A stretch of DNA of 64,000 nt from Prevotella sp. (GTDB lineage: Bacteria; Bacteroidota; Bacteroidia; Bacteroidales; Bacteroidaceae). Under the pieces are notes generated by a model. The model made no database searches, was not told the origin of the DNA, and saw only the letters and a list, made by a program, of their open reading frames with translations. The stretch covers positions 1 through 64,000 of the forward strand of contig JAFVGZ010000012.1 in the NCBI GenBank assembly GCA_017478025.1. Direction: 5' to 3'. The translations under genes were made by a program, and so were the position numbers. Below, piece after piece: positions 36,131 through 46,400 of this stretch. Position 1 is the stretch's first letter. The number at the start of each line of letters is the position of its first letter.

Positions 36131-37846
36131 TTACGCCATTGTCTTGATTTTCTCTTTCATGAGGTTGAGCTCGTCACGGAGTTTCTCTACCTTTTTGTTC
36201 ATCTCGTCTATGAGGCTGTTGCCTTTCTTGCTTGATGCGGTGAGGTAGGAGAGGTTGGTCTCGTAGGTGCTGAGCTCTTCCTTCATCTCGTTGTAACGGC
36301 GCTGCATGCGCTGGCGCTCGTTGTCCAAGGCACCCTCGCCACGCTTTGCCACCTCCTTGAGGTTGTCTTTGAAGGCGTTGAGACGGCGTGCGGCGCGGTT
36401 CTTGTTGAGCTTCTTGTAGAGCTCGTCCAGTGTGTCGTGGTATTCGCGGAAGAGCTTGTCCTTCTCCTTGAATGGCACGTGACCGATGGTGTTGTATTGC
36501 TCTGTGAGCTTCTGTACCTGCTGCTGCAGGTCTTCAGCACCGCTTTCGAGGAGTTGCTTCAGCTGTTCTACGATGCCCTGCTTGTTCTTGAGGTTCTCCT
36601 GCTGCTCGTTGCGCTCACCTGCGGTAGCGGCGTTGCGGGCCTCAAAGAACTTGTTGCACGCACCGAGGAAGTCTGCCCACAGCTGGTCACCCACCTTGCG
36701 AGGCACCATTCCGATGGTCTTCCATTCCTTCTGCAGCTCTATGAGCTTGTCGGCAGTCTTCTTCCATTCGGTAGAGTCTTGCAGCTCCTGAGCGGCCTTG
36801 ACGAGGGCTTCCTTCTTTGCAATATTCTCCTGGAAGCGCTCCTTCATGCCTGTGAAGAACTCGTTCTTTGCGGTAAAGAACTGATCGCATGCAGTACGGA
36901 AACGCTCAAAGATTTTCACGTTCATGGCCTTAGGAGCGAAACCTATGGTCTTCCAGTCAGCTTGGATTGCTATGATATCCTTGCTCTTTGCCTCCCAGTC
37001 AGCGCTGGTCTTGAGGTCGTCGGTTGAGATTGCCTCTACCTTCTCACAGAGCTCGGTCTTCTTGGCGAGGTTCTCCTCTTCCTGCTGGCGTATAGCCTCA
37101 AAGTGGGCTGCATGGCGCTTGTTCACTACGCTGCTGGCCTGCTTGAAGCGTGTCCATATCTCTTCGCGCAGTTCGCGGGCCACAGGACCGATTTCGCGGA
37201 ACTGGTTGTGGAGTTCCTGCAACTGATGGAAAGCGCTTACGACATCCTCTTCGGCGCCTAATTTTTCTGCTGCCACACAGAGGGCGGTCTTTGCTTCGAG
37301 GTTTTTCTTGAAGTCATATTCACGTGCCTCAAAATTCATCTTCAGCAAATCGTAGAAGAATTCAAGTGCAAGCTTGTAATTGTTCCACAGCTCAGAGGCG
37401 TTCTCTGCAGGTACAGACTTAATCTCTTTCCACTCATCCTGGAGTGACTTCACCTCCTGGTAGGCCTGTCCGGCCTCCTCGGGTGTGGTGGTCAGCGCCT
37501 TGATGCGCTCTATGATTTCCAGTTTGCGCTTGAGGTTTGCCTGCTTTTCCTCCTCTTGCTTGAGGAATGCTTGCTGACGACGCTCCTTGATTACATTCAT
37601 CTCAGCCTTGAAGGTTTCCTCGTCCTCATCGGGCAGGACAACATACTTTGTTGGGTCACCACCTGCATCGAGGTAAGCTTTCTCCGCCGCCTCGCGTTCC
37701 TGGTTTAGGAGATAATAGAATGCGGTCTTGAGATGAGCAATCTCGGTTTTGTCAATCTCTGTTTCTTCATTGTGGGCCAGCTCCTTGAGGTGGTCCAGTA
37801 CTTCTGCTTTTGAAGCGTAAACGCGCTTCTCTTGAGAGTCCATCAT
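36131..37846 (-). CDS. DUF349-repeat coiled-coil protein
   Basis: The 571-residue protein is almost entirely helical, with at least four DUF349 repeats recognisable by the W-K-x-I/x-G blocks (LQDEWKEIKSVPAE, IQADWKTIGFAPK, LQKEWKTIGMVPRK, EQYNTIGHVPFKEK). The end is a coiled coil (about 490-571). There is no signal peptide, so it is cytosolic. The family is common in bacteria; members are linked to stress or RNA-related roles, but no firm function is set for Bacteroidales. A promoter with canonical spacing is at 37918-37949. Confidence 0.93.
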   Translation of the reverse strand: MMDSQEKRVYASKAEVLDHLKELAHNEETEIDKTEIAHLKTAFYYLLNQEREAAEKAYLDAGGDPTKYVVLPDEDEETFKAEMNVIKERRQQAFLKQEEEKQANLKRKLEIIERIKALTTTPEEAGQAYQEVKSLQDEWKEIKSVPAENASELWNNYKLALEFFYDLLKMNFEAREYDFKKNLEAKTALCVAAEKLGAEEDVVSAFHQLQELHNQFREIGPVARELREEIWTRFKQASSVVNKRHAAHFEAIRQQEEENLAKKTELCEKVEAISTDDLKTSADWEAKSKDIIAIQADWKTIGFAPKAMNVKIFERFRTACDQFFTAKNEFFTGMKERFQENIAKKEALVKAAQELQDSTEWKKTADKLIELQKEWKTIGMVPRKVGDQLWADFLGACNKFFEARNAATAGERNEQQENLKNKQGIVEQLKQLLESGAEDLQQQVQKLTEQYNTIGHVPFKEKDKLFREYHDTLDELYKKLNKNRAARRLNAFKDNLKEVAKRGEGALDNERQRMQRRYNEMKEELSTYETNLSYLTASSKKGNSLIDEMNKKVEKLRDELNLMKEKIKTMA

Positions 37847-37917
37847 TGTTGTTTAATTTAATGAATCGATAGTATTCGGACGGCACGTAGGCCGTCTGAC
37901 AAATTAAGAATATTTTG

Positions 37918-37949
37918 CAAAAGTAAGAAAAAGAATTTGTCCGTGCAAA
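37918..37949 (-). promoter_or_regulatory. Promoter of the DUF349 gene
   Basis: On the minus strand TTTG (37949-37946) and TACTTTTG (37925-37918) are 20 nt apart. The leader RNA (about 65 nt) contains a GACGGC/GCCGTC hairpin at 37878-37897. Confidence 0.7.
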
Positions 37950-37968
37950 GAAAATGCTTTTTTTTTCG

Positions 37969-37976
37969 TAATTTTG
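37969..37976 (+). promoter_or_regulatory. -7 box for the MATE gene
   Basis: TAATTTTG lies 10 nt before the ATG at 37987, so the leader would be about 6 nt. No TTTG sits at the usual spacing. Confidence 0.55.
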
Positions 37977-37986
37977 CACGCAAATT

Positions 37987-39294
37987 ATGCATAGAAGGAT
38001 ATTACAGCTTGCCATACCGTCGATAATTTCCAACATTACCGTACCATTGTTGGGGCTTGTTGATGTGGCCATTATGGGTCACATGGACTTGGCGCGATGG
38101 TATGTGGCGGCTATTGCCGTGGGGTCTATGGCGTTCAATATTCTCTACTGGCTGCTGTCGTTTCTTAGGTTTGGCACGGGCGGCATGACGGCCCAGGCCT
38201 ATGGAGCTGGTGACAGGGATCTCTGCGCGAGGCTGCTGGCAAGGGCGCTGACGGTGTCGTCGGCGATTGCGCTGGCGTTTGTAGCCCTGCAGGTGCCGCT
38301 TTGCAAGCTGATAGTGTACATTATAGAGCCAGACCCGTTCCTCGTAGGACTGGTGGAGAAGTATTTCCACATCTGTATCTGGGGCACGATACCGTCTCTG
38401 GGGCTGTATGCCCTGACGGGATGGTTTGTGGGGATGCAGAACACGCGGCTGCCGATGGTGGTGTCGATAACGCAGAATGTGCTGAACATCTGTCTGTCGT
38501 ATGCCTTTGTCTTCTGGCTTCACATGAGTGTGACGGGCATTGCGCTGGGCACGCTGATAGCGCAGTGGGCGGGCTTTGTGATGGCGTTGGGGATGGTGGC
38601 GTGGAGATATGCTGATGTGTTCAGGGGTGTACGGGGGCTGTTTGATTCGACTGTTGCCGATTACGAGCATTTCTTCATGGTCAATGTGCCGCTGTTTGTG
38701 CGCACTCTGTTCCTTGTTGCTGTCAATATCTGGATTATCGTTGCAGGTGCGAAGGGTGGCGCGGTGATACTCGCCGTCAACTCTATCATTATGCAGATGT
38801 TCATACTATATACCTATATTATGGATGGCTTTGCCTTTGCTGCCGAGGCTCTGTGCGGGCGTTACTACGGTGCCCGCGACAAGGAGAAATTCCATCGCGC
38901 TCTGCGCGGTGTGTGGCAATGGTCACTTGGATTGGTGGCGGTATATACGATTGCGTATATGTTTGGCTCTCCTCTCTTTACAAGTATATTGACCACAGAC
39001 ACTGTAGTGCGCGAGGCTGCTACGGACTATTACATCTGGGCGATGCTGATACCCATATCGGGTGTGGCTGCCTTTGTGTGGGATGGGGTGTTTGTGGGTA
39101 TCACCAATACCGTGGGGATGCTGAAGGGCACGATGGGCGGCGCGATAGCATTCTTCCTGGTGTATCTGCTTCTGGCAGACAGGATGGGCAATCATGCCTT
39201 GTGGCTGGCATTTGACGTGTATCTCTTCATGAGGGGAGTGGTGCAGCATGTGATATATATAATGGATAATTCAAAATTCAAAATGCAAAATTAA
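37987..39294 (+). CDS. MATE-family multidrug exporter (DinF type)
   Basis: The 435-residue protein has about twelve membrane helices in two halves, starting MHRRILQLAIPSIISNITVP and with the MATE block GLVDVAIMGHM. DinF-branch MATE proteins export drugs or cationic compounds with Na+ or H+. The start is fixed by the -7 box ending 10 nt upstream. The 3' end runs into an A+T-rich repeat spacer (AATTCAAAATTCAAAATG-type). Confidence 0.94.
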   Translation: MHRRILQLAIPSIISNITVPLLGLVDVAIMGHMDLARWYVAAIAVGSMAFNILYWLLSFLRFGTGGMTAQAYGAGDRDLCARLLARALTVSSAIALAFVALQVPLCKLIVYIIEPDPFLVGLVEKYFHICIWGTIPSLGLYALTGWFVGMQNTRLPMVVSITQNVLNICLSYAFVFWLHMSVTGIALGTLIAQWAGFVMALGMVAWRYADVFRGVRGLFDSTVADYEHFFMVNVPLFVRTLFLVAVNIWIIVAGAKGGAVILAVNSIIMQMFILYTYIMDGFAFAAEALCGRYYGARDKEKFHRALRGVWQWSLGLVAVYTIAYMFGSPLFTSILTTDTVVREAATDYYIWAMLIPISGVAAFVWDGVFVGITNTVGMLKGTMGGAIAFFLVYLLLADRMGNHALWLAFDVYLFMRGVVQHVIYIMDNSKFKMQN

Positions 39295-39329
39295 AGTTTC
39301 TGGTTTCAAGATGCATAATTAAAGATATT

Positions 39330-40142
39330 ATGAGTAATAAGATGAAGATATTTTTCTCTACTGTGTTGCTTGCCGCCGTGGTGGCTATCTGCAGCGTCTT
39401 TGCCAATGCGGGTAGCGATGAAGGAAGTAGTGACAGACTGTCGGAAAGTGAAAGCACCGGGCAGAGCCTTCTTGATGTGAAGGGCTATGACGGTCTGCGC
39501 TTGGAGAGGAAGAGCTATAAGGTGGTGTATAGCAAGGAATGGCGATTGCCTGTGGCTGTGGCGTGGCATCTGACACGTGAGCATGTGTATGGAAAGAACC
39601 AGCGCAGCAAGATGCAGTTCACGGAGGATATGGATGTGCCCTCTCCACGAGCTACGTGGCAGGACTATGCACGCAGCGGATACAGCAGGGGACACATGTG
39701 TCCGGCAGGAGATAATAAGTGGGATGAGGAGGCGCTGCGCCAGACGTTCCTGCTGACGAATATCTGTCCGCAGATGTATGAGCTGAATGCAGGCGATTGG
39801 AACGAGCTGGAGAAGGCATGCCGCACGTGGGCGCGTCGCTATGGGGATATATACATCGTCTGCGGTCCTATATTATTAAATAAGGTACACCGCACGATAG
39901 GACGTAACAAGGTCGTGGTGCCCGAAGCATTCTATAAGGTGGTACTGAGAATGGATGCCTCAGGCAAGGATGGAACCGGAATCGGCTTTATCTATCGTAA
40001 CGAGAATGTGAACAAGAAGATGACGTCATACGTGAATAGCATTGATGATGTGGAGCGTATCACGGGACTGGACTTCTTCTCGGCGTTGCCCGATAAAATA
40101 GAGAAGGCAGCAGAGAAGAAATGTAATCTGAATGAGTGGTAA
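39330..40142 (+). CDS. Secreted DNA/RNA non-specific endonuclease
   Basis: The 270-residue protein has a signal peptide (ending VFANA) and the beta-beta-alpha-metal nuclease core. The catalytic motif reads YSRGHMCPAGDN, where most relatives have DRGHLAPA; the His is kept. The metal-binding Asn is in LLTNICPQ, followed by NAGDWNELE. It degrades DNA and RNA in the periplasm or outside, for nutrition or defence. It lies 35 nt after the MATE gene. Confidence 0.92.
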   Translation: MSNKMKIFFSTVLLAAVVAICSVFANAGSDEGSSDRLSESESTGQSLLDVKGYDGLRLERKSYKVVYSKEWRLPVAVAWHLTREHVYGKNQRSKMQFTEDMDVPSPRATWQDYARSGYSRGHMCPAGDNKWDEEALRQTFLLTNICPQMYELNAGDWNELEKACRTWARRYGDIYIVCGPILLNKVHRTIGRNKVVVPEAFYKVVLRMDASGKDGTGIGFIYRNENVNKKMTSYVNSIDDVERITGLDFFSALPDKIEKAAEKKCNLNEW

Positions 40143-40202
40143 AGCCCGCCTCGCTATAGCGGAGGAGAATTGGGAATTGAGAATTGGGAATTGGGAATTC
40201 GA

Positions 40203-40247
40203 GCTCCACTTTGTTACGCAAGCGTCACAGAGTGCCGAGCGGTAAAT
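40203..40247 (+). repeat. REP-like hairpin, copy 1
   Basis: The 45-nt segment folds as CTC-CACT-TGT-ACGC-AA-GCGT-ACA-AGTG-GAG with single-base bulges placed symmetrically. Related copies are at 41121-41160 (inverted) and 52480-52524. Confidence 0.8.
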
Positions 40248-40278
40248 AGTAAATTGTAAATTGTAAATAGTACATAAT

Positions 40279-41079
40279 ATGGTGAAAGTAATGATGATAA
40301 CAGGCGGTAGTTCCGGCATAGGCAAGGCTACTGCGGAATTGTTTGCCTCAAACGGCTACAAAGTTTATGAACTGTCACGCCATGGAGAATCGCGTGAAGG
40401 TATTGTGCACATCGACTGTGACGTGACCAAGGCAGAAGACTGTCAGCGCGCCGTTGCGGAGGTGGTGGAGGCGGAAAAACGCCTGGATGTGCTTATCAGC
40501 AATGCAGGAATGGGCATATCGGGTGCTGTGGAGTTTACTGCCGAGGAGGAATGGAAACATCTGATGGATGTGAACTTTAACGGAGCGGTAAATATCACAC
40601 AGGCTGCATTGCCACACCTCAGGCAGACTGCAAAGGAACAGAGTGGGAAGAGGCCGAGGATTATCTTTGTAAGTTCCATGATGGCTAATTTCTCCATACC
40701 GTTTCAGGCTTTCTACTCAGCATCCAAGTTTGCCATCAATGGCTTTGCGCTGGCTCTGAAAAACGAGCTGCGTTCGCATGGCGTGGAGGTGTGCTGCCTC
40801 ATGCCTGGCGATGTGAAGACCGGCTTCACCAATGCACGTAGGGATAGTGTGAAAGGCATTGAGATCTATCCCCACATGGAAGCTGCTGTTGCGCAGATGG
40901 CAAAAGATGAGCAGAACGGACAGTCTCCTGAGCAACTGGCAAGGAAACTGCTCTCGCTTGCTGAGGCTGCCTCCCCGGAACCCATCAGCACCGTGGGACT
41001 GATGTACAAGGCCTTCCTGCTACTGGGACGCATTTTGCCCACACGACTGGTGTATTGGATAGTGAGCAAGATGTACTAG
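40279..41079 (+). CDS. SDR-family NAD(P)-dependent oxidoreductase
   Basis: The 266-residue protein has the Rossmann motif TGGSSGIGKA at the N-terminus, NAG (SNAGMG), catalytic Ser in FVSSMM and YSASK with the Tyr/Lys pair. It oxidises or reduces an unknown alcohol or carbonyl. The insert QTAKEQSGKRPR is typical of no particular subfamily I can name. REP-like hairpins lie on both sides in opposite orientation. Confidence 0.92.
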   Translation: MVKVMMITGGSSGIGKATAELFASNGYKVYELSRHGESREGIVHIDCDVTKAEDCQRAVAEVVEAEKRLDVLISNAGMGISGAVEFTAEEEWKHLMDVNFNGAVNITQAALPHLRQTAKEQSGKRPRIIFVSSMMANFSIPFQAFYSASKFAINGFALALKNELRSHGVEVCCLMPGDVKTGFTNARRDSVKGIEIYPHMEAAVAQMAKDEQNGQSPEQLARKLLSLAEAASPEPISTVGLMYKAFLLLGRILPTRLVYWIVSKMY

Positions 41080-41106
41080 GCTCTTGACCCCGAAGGTTGT
41101 GTTTAG

Positions 41107-41238
41107 ACCACGAATTACACGCGCTCGGCCCAAAGGGACGCTTGCGTAACAACGTGGAGCAAGAATTTCACGAATTTCAAGCATCAGAATGTCTTGCTGT
41201 GGGCAAGCTAAATTCGTGCAATTTGTGTAATTCGTGGT
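41107..41238. repeat. 132-nt inverted-repeat element containing REP-like hairpin copy 2
   Basis: ACCACGAATTACAC (41107-41120) and GTGTAATTCGTGGT (41225-41238) are exact inverted ends. Inside are the REP-like hairpin copy (41121-41160, minus orientation) and a second AATTTCACGAATT-type palindrome. It looks like a small MITE or a stack of repeats. No gene is seen in 41080-41346. Confidence 0.75.
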
Positions 41239-41276
41239 AGTTTTATGTATCTAAAGTGAAAAAAGTTCTTAAAACG

Positions 41277-41308
41277 TTTGGCTGTTTCAAAAAAAACTAT
41301 TACCTTTG
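41277..41308 (+). promoter_or_regulatory. Promoter of tRNA-Pro
   Basis: TTTG (41277-41280) and TACCTTTG (41301-41308) are 20 nt apart. Confidence 0.8.
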
Positions 41309-41346
41309 CACCCGCATTTGAAGATAAACAGGCTTTTAGGTGCATC

Positions 41347-41419
41347 CGGGGTGTAGCGCAGTTGGTAGCGTTCCTGGTTTGGGACCAGGCTGTCGCAGGT
41401 TCGAGTCCTGTCACCCCGA
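41347..41419 (+). tRNA. tRNA-Pro (anticodon TGG)
   Basis: The acceptor stem CGGGGTG (41347-41353) pairs with CACCCCG (41412-41418). The anticodon loop is TTTGGGA in the stem CCTGG/CCAGG, and the T-loop reads GGTTCGAGTCC. CCA is not encoded after discriminator A41419. It decodes proline codons. Confidence 0.96.
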
Positions 41420-41422
41420 CAC

Positions 41423-41460
41423 AAAAAAGGAGCAACCCCATGTAGGGCGGCTCCTTTTTT
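41423..41460 (+). terminator. Terminator after tRNA-Pro
   Basis: AAAAAAGGAGC (41423-41433) and GCTCCTTTTTT (41450-41460) pair perfectly, ending in six T. Confidence 0.9.
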
Positions 41461-41517
41461 GGTTATTAGGGTTTTATAGTATTAAATCAGAAAATCAACT
41501 ATATCTTTTATAAACGT

Positions 41518-42597
41518 ATGAAACTAAACATTGCTGTTTTGGCCGGTGACGGTATCGGCCCCGAAATTATGGAGCAGGGTGTAGCTGTCATGTCGGCAGT
41601 TGCAGAGAAGTTCGGTCACGAGGTGTCTTACAAGGAGGCTCTCTGTGGCGCTCACGCCATCGATGAGGTTGGCGATCCCTTCCCCGAGGAGACGTATCAG
41701 ATATGCGAGGCTGCTGATGCTGTACTGTTTGCAAGCGTCGGTGATCCAAAGTTTGATAATAACCCTTCTGCAAAGGTGCGCCCTGAGCAGGGACTGCTGG
41801 CTATGCGCAAGAAGCTGGGACTGTTTGCCAACATTCGCCCTGTAACCACTTTTGACTGTCTGGTACACAAATCTCCACTGAAGGATGAGATTGTGAAGGG
41901 TGCGGACTTTATCTGCATTCGCGAGCTCACAGGTGGTATGTACTTCGGTCAGAAGAAGGAGCCTGCAACCAATGAGAACGGTGTAGAGGACGCTTTTGAC
42001 ACAAACTACTATTCTCGCCCAGAGGTAGAGCGCATCCTTAAGGTTGGATATCAGTATGCACGTCAGCGCCGTAAGCACCTGACAGTAGTGGATAAGGCTA
42101 ACGTGCTGGCATCATCACGCCTTTGGAGAAAGGTGGCACAGGAGCTGGCTCCACAGTACCCAGACGTTACGACTGACTATATGTACGTTGATAATGCTGC
42201 GATGCGCATGATTCAGGAGCCTACATTCTTTGACGTTATGGTAACAGAGAATACATTTGGTGACATCCTGACCGATGAGGGCTCTTGCATCACAGGTTCT
42301 ATGGGACTCCTGCCATCAGCATCTACAGGCACTTCAACACCTGTCTTTGAGCCTATCCACGGTTCATGGCCACAGGGCAAGGGCCTCAATATCGCCAATC
42401 CGCTGGCACAGATCCTCTCCGTGGCAATGCTCTATGAGTACTTTGACCTGAAGGAGGAGGGTGCTCTGATACGCAAAGCCGTTGACGCTTCGCTGGATCA
42501 GAATGTGCGTACACCAGAGATACAGGTAGAAGGCGGCGAAAAGTATGGTACAAAGGAAGTGGGACAGTGGATTGTGGACTTCATCAAGAAGGCTTAA
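41518..42597 (+). CDS. leuB: 3-isopropylmalate dehydrogenase
   Basis: The 359-residue protein shows the beta-decarboxylating dehydrogenase pattern: [19 protein letters not shown] at the start, [10 protein letters not shown] for substrate and metal binding, and the conserved [19 protein letters not shown] block. It oxidises 3-isopropylmalate to the 2-oxo acid of leucine synthesis using NAD+. Length fits. It stands alone here; no leuA, leuC or leuD is nearby in the window. Confidence 0.97.
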   Translation: MKLNIAVLAGDGIGPEIMEQGVAVMSAVAEKFGHEVSYKEALCGAHAIDEVGDPFPEETYQICEAADAVLFASVGDPKFDNNPSAKVRPEQGLLAMRKKLGLFANIRPVTTFDCLVHKSPLKDEIVKGADFICIRELTGGMYFGQKKEPATNENGVEDAFDTNYYSRPEVERILKVGYQYARQRRKHLTVVDKANVLASSRLWRKVAQELAPQYPDVTTDYMYVDNAAMRMIQEPTFFDVMVTENTFGDILTDEGSCITGSMGLLPSASTGTSTPVFEPIHGSWPQGKGLNIANPLAQILSVAMLYEYFDLKEEGALIRKAVDASLDQNVRTPEIQVEGGEKYGTKEVGQWIVDFIKKA

Positions 42598-42599
42598 GG

Positions 42600-42701
42600 A
42601 CATTGACCATTGACCATTGACCATTGACCATTGACCATTGACCATTGATCATTGACCATTGACCATTGACCATTGATCATTGACCATTTACCATTGACCA
42701 T
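42600..42701. repeat. 7-nt tandem repeat array (TTGACCA)
   Basis: About fourteen copies of ATTGACC with a few ATTGATC variants start right after the leuB stop codon. The same unit is at 8091-8178. Confidence 0.9.
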
Positions 42702-42721
42702 GTACAATTTGGTGATATAAT

Positions 42722-43456
42722 ATGCACAAAGTAAAATTTGTTATCTGCATAATAGTCACGCAACTTTTGTTTGTAGCGAGCGTTAATGCTCAGACACAGC
42801 AGGAGTTGCGTGACTCCCTTTCTATGATTAACCGTCTGATAGAGCAGCACCCTATGGCATACAAGCTGAAGCTCAGAAAGGCGGCGCTGAACATAGAGTT
42901 CGGGGAGTGGGAGTATGCTTTGGATGAATATACGAAGGTATTGGAAATAGTTCCCGATAATCCAACGGCACTTTATTATCGCGGGTATGTTTACCAGCAC
43001 TTGAGGCGCTTTGCCGATGCTCGTCGTGACTACGAGCGCCTGTTGCTGGCAGAACCCCAGAACGAGCACGCGCTGATGGGGCTGATACTTACCAATCTGG
43101 AGGACAATCGCATAACGGAAGCCTTTGACGGAGCCAACAGAATGGTGGAAATGTTCCCCTCAAGCGCACAGGCCTACGCGGTGAGGGCAGAGGTGGAGCG
43201 TCATGAGAACATGGTGTCTCCGGCTCTGGAGGACATTCGCAAGGCAATAGAGATAGAGGATGTTGAGGTGCAAAAGAAGTACCCCATAACCGTAGATGAT
43301 GACATTACAGCCTATCAGCTGACAGCCTTTGAGCTCTACATGCAGCAGAAAGACCACAAGGCTGCACGTGGCTGCCTGGATTATCTGATAAAGAATGGCG
43401 TCCCTCGCGCGTACCTTAATAATTATTATACGCGCTTGTCGGCAGAGAAAAAGTAA
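42722..43456 (+). CDS. Secreted TPR-repeat protein
   Basis: The 244-residue protein has a signal peptide (ending SVNAQ) and tetratricopeptide-like helix pairs: FGEWEYALDEYTKVLEIVPD, NPTALYYRGYVYQHLRRFAD, then two less regular ones. TPRs bind protein partners. The function is unknown. Its 3' end overlaps the convergent kinase gene by 41 nt. Confidence 0.88.
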   Translation: MHKVKFVICIIVTQLLFVASVNAQTQQELRDSLSMINRLIEQHPMAYKLKLRKAALNIEFGEWEYALDEYTKVLEIVPDNPTALYYRGYVYQHLRRFADARRDYERLLLAEPQNEHALMGLILTNLEDNRITEAFDGANRMVEMFPSSAQAYAVRAEVERHENMVSPALEDIRKAIEIEDVEVQKKYPITVDDDITAYQLTAFELYMQQKDHKAARGCLDYLIKNGVPRAYLNNYYTRLSAEKK

Positions 43457-46400
43457 TGGTAAGCTGACAGGGATCGGTTCCTGTCACATATTTGGCCTCG
43501 TATGCAACTGCAGATTTCCCCAGTCCCTTTAAGGATTTCTTATCCCTTCCCGCCTGGGATGCCTTTATGCCACAGGCGTAGCGATTGGTGGCGGCACCTG
43601 TCTCGCGTAGTATCTGACGCATTACGAGGAAGTCAACATTAGGCGTGGAAGGCGTGAATAGCGAGCCTGCCGACTCTGCAAGGGCGGTTGGAGCCTGAGG
43701 CATCGAAACCTCTATATGGGCATATCCCTCATTGATGCATAAGAGCGTGTACGCAGGGGTGTGCCCATTATTGTGACGTTTCAGCAGCAGTCTGAGCAGG
43801 GCTATGAGCTCATGGTTCACCAACAGAGTGCATTCCACACCCTCTGCGGTGGAGTGTGAGGCGCTGCTAGTTCCCTCATAGGAACTGGAGCCTTGAGGAG
43901 AAAGCACAATGTCAGGAAATGCCTCACTCAGCGGACATTTCCTTATTGAGAACTGATAGGCATCCACGCTGTCGCTAAGTACCTGTGTCGTCAGCATGGC
44001 ATAGAGGTCGCGATAATAGGATATGGCGGCAAGAGGTTGCGAATGATCCTCGGTTTCTTCTGTTTCATGCCCGGAGACAATCTGCAGTATTCGTGCAGGA
44101 TAGTACATCGTCTCGTGCTTTACGATAGACAGCTGGTTGTCTATGATATTGTTCAGCACGTGCAGACGCGAGTGTTCTGCCTGGGTAATGGCTATAGTGT
44201 CGTTAAGTTCGTCTATGCGTTGAGCCAGCGAATTGCGGTATCGCACCACGTGGCGCAGGTAGAAGAACCAGAATATCGGAACCAGCGACAATAGCAGTAA
44301 CAGCACAATCAGCATCGTGATATTGGCCCACAGCTCGCCTTGCTCCATAAGACGGCAATAGTCAGGCAGGGATTTGTCGGCTGTAGTCTCTTTGTACAGA
44401 TTGGTATAGAGGTAGTTGAAGTACTTATACTTTTGCCATTGATGCATAGCCAGCGCCGCAATTGCCGTCTCGTTATATATCTCAAGCTTGATATAGTTAT
44501 TAGCCAGCGTATCGGTGTTCAGGTCATTGATACATGAGTCGGCCCAGGCTATAGCTTCGTCATACCTCTCTGTGACGTTACATTGATAGAGACTATCTGT
44601 GTGTCTTATTGTTGTGGCTGCAGCCTCCGAGGTACCTTTACCGTTGTCTGTACGTGCATTTGCGTTGAGGCATAGTGTCAGCAGGCACAGCAATACCTTC
44701 GTGGCCAGCGGCAATCGAAACGAGATTGTGGTGCCTTTGCCCACCTCTGACTCTGCCTTTATGGAGCATACGGAGAAGATTGATGAAATCTTTCGGTAGC
44801 GGTCAATGATGCCCCGGCAATTCTGCAACCCGAAGCCATAGTGGCGCGCATTCCTCAGAGTATTGCTGCCTGCGTTGTTTTCCTCACCCTCGGCTATTGG
44901 TCTGTAGTCAAAGGCATGCTCTGTCTGCTCTGCAGTCATGCCCACACCCGTATCGGAAACGCTCACCTCGGCATATTTCTCTGCCTCGTTCTTGCTGCAC
45001 GCTATTGTGAGCACACCCCCGCGGGGCATTGCTTTGCGCGCATTGTCGGTCAGGGTGTTAAGGAGAAATACGGTCAGCGACCTGTCTGCCTTTACTGCGA
45101 TGTCTGTCTCCTCAGGCACAACGAGGCGTATTCCCTGACTCAAGAGGGTAGGGGCGTTGCTGCCTATCAGCGACATAATCTCCTGAATCTGAATGGTTTC
45201 TATGCGTGGTTTGATGCTTCCGCGCTGCATCTTAATCCAGCTGGTGAGCATGTCATTCTGTCGTTCTATGTCTGTTGCTATCTCCCTGACATACTCCAGT
45301 GCCCGTTCTTTTTCCTCTGCATCGGTGCTGTCCTGGGCTTTCTTCGCTGCAAGCCTCATGCGGTCTATCAGGGGCAGGATGCTGTTTATGACGGCTATGC
45401 GCGCACGTTGCTCTACGGCAGAGCGCTGGGCGTTGCTCAACTGTAGCTTCCACAGTTGCAGAGTGTCATTGAGTTCCTCTATTTCTGTTTCTCTCTCCGT
45501 ATTGTGTTGCATACGTTTCTTTCGTATGCGTGTGAGCATTACGATTGTGATGAGCAGCAATATGAATACTGCCGAAGCTATACTTACAAGCACCCAGATA
45601 CGGTCCGTGGCTTGCTTAAGTTGATATGCCCGGGCTTCCAGTTGCCTGTCCTGTCTGATGCTGTCCTGCAAGTCCAGGTAAAGGTTGCGGTATGTATCGC
45701 TGTTGTATTTATCGTCTATTGCGGCATACGACATTGATAATTGCTCAGACAGCCGGGCCTTCATGTCGGGCATACCGTCTGTAGCAGGATTGGCCATAGC
45801 CGTATGCAGACAGTCCAAAGAGCGCTCTGCATCACCTATCTGGAAGTAACATTGTGCCAGATAGCGCCACGAGTCATCCGTGAGGCTGGGGTCACCTGTT
45901 TCCAATGACATGTTCAGCGCCCTTTCTGCCAGATTGCCTGCCAGCAGCTCATCAGCCACATTGTCCTCATTGATGTATCTTATGGACGGGGCATCAAACT
46001 CACGTGCCAGTGGAAAGAACTCAGGATGCAGGAAGTATTGGCTCAGCATCTGCATAGACAGCACCTCATATCTCACGGCCTTCCTGCGGGTTGAGAGTAT
46101 GTAGCATTGTATGAGGCAGTCATAGCCTCGCAGCAGCATACGCGCGTTCTTATTTATATCGTATGGGATATAGCACACCTTTCCCTGATGATAGAGATAG
46201 TTGAGCCATTGTGTGGAGTCAGCGTAAAGGTTTATTGTGGCATTGTCAGCAAACTCGTTGACTATGCGTCGCGCCTCTTGCCTGTTGCCTATCTGTAACA
46301 GGTAGTCAACGGTAGAAAACGTATATTGTGCTTTCAGGCCTGTCAGCTCTTGCTGCTGGGATGATGTGAGTGATGTGAAATCGTTTTCATAGTTGTCCAG

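Noticed and set aside
42600-42701. CRISPR array
   Set aside because: The unit is 7 nt with no spacers and no cas genes nearby; it is a simple tandem repeat. The same holds for 8091-8178.
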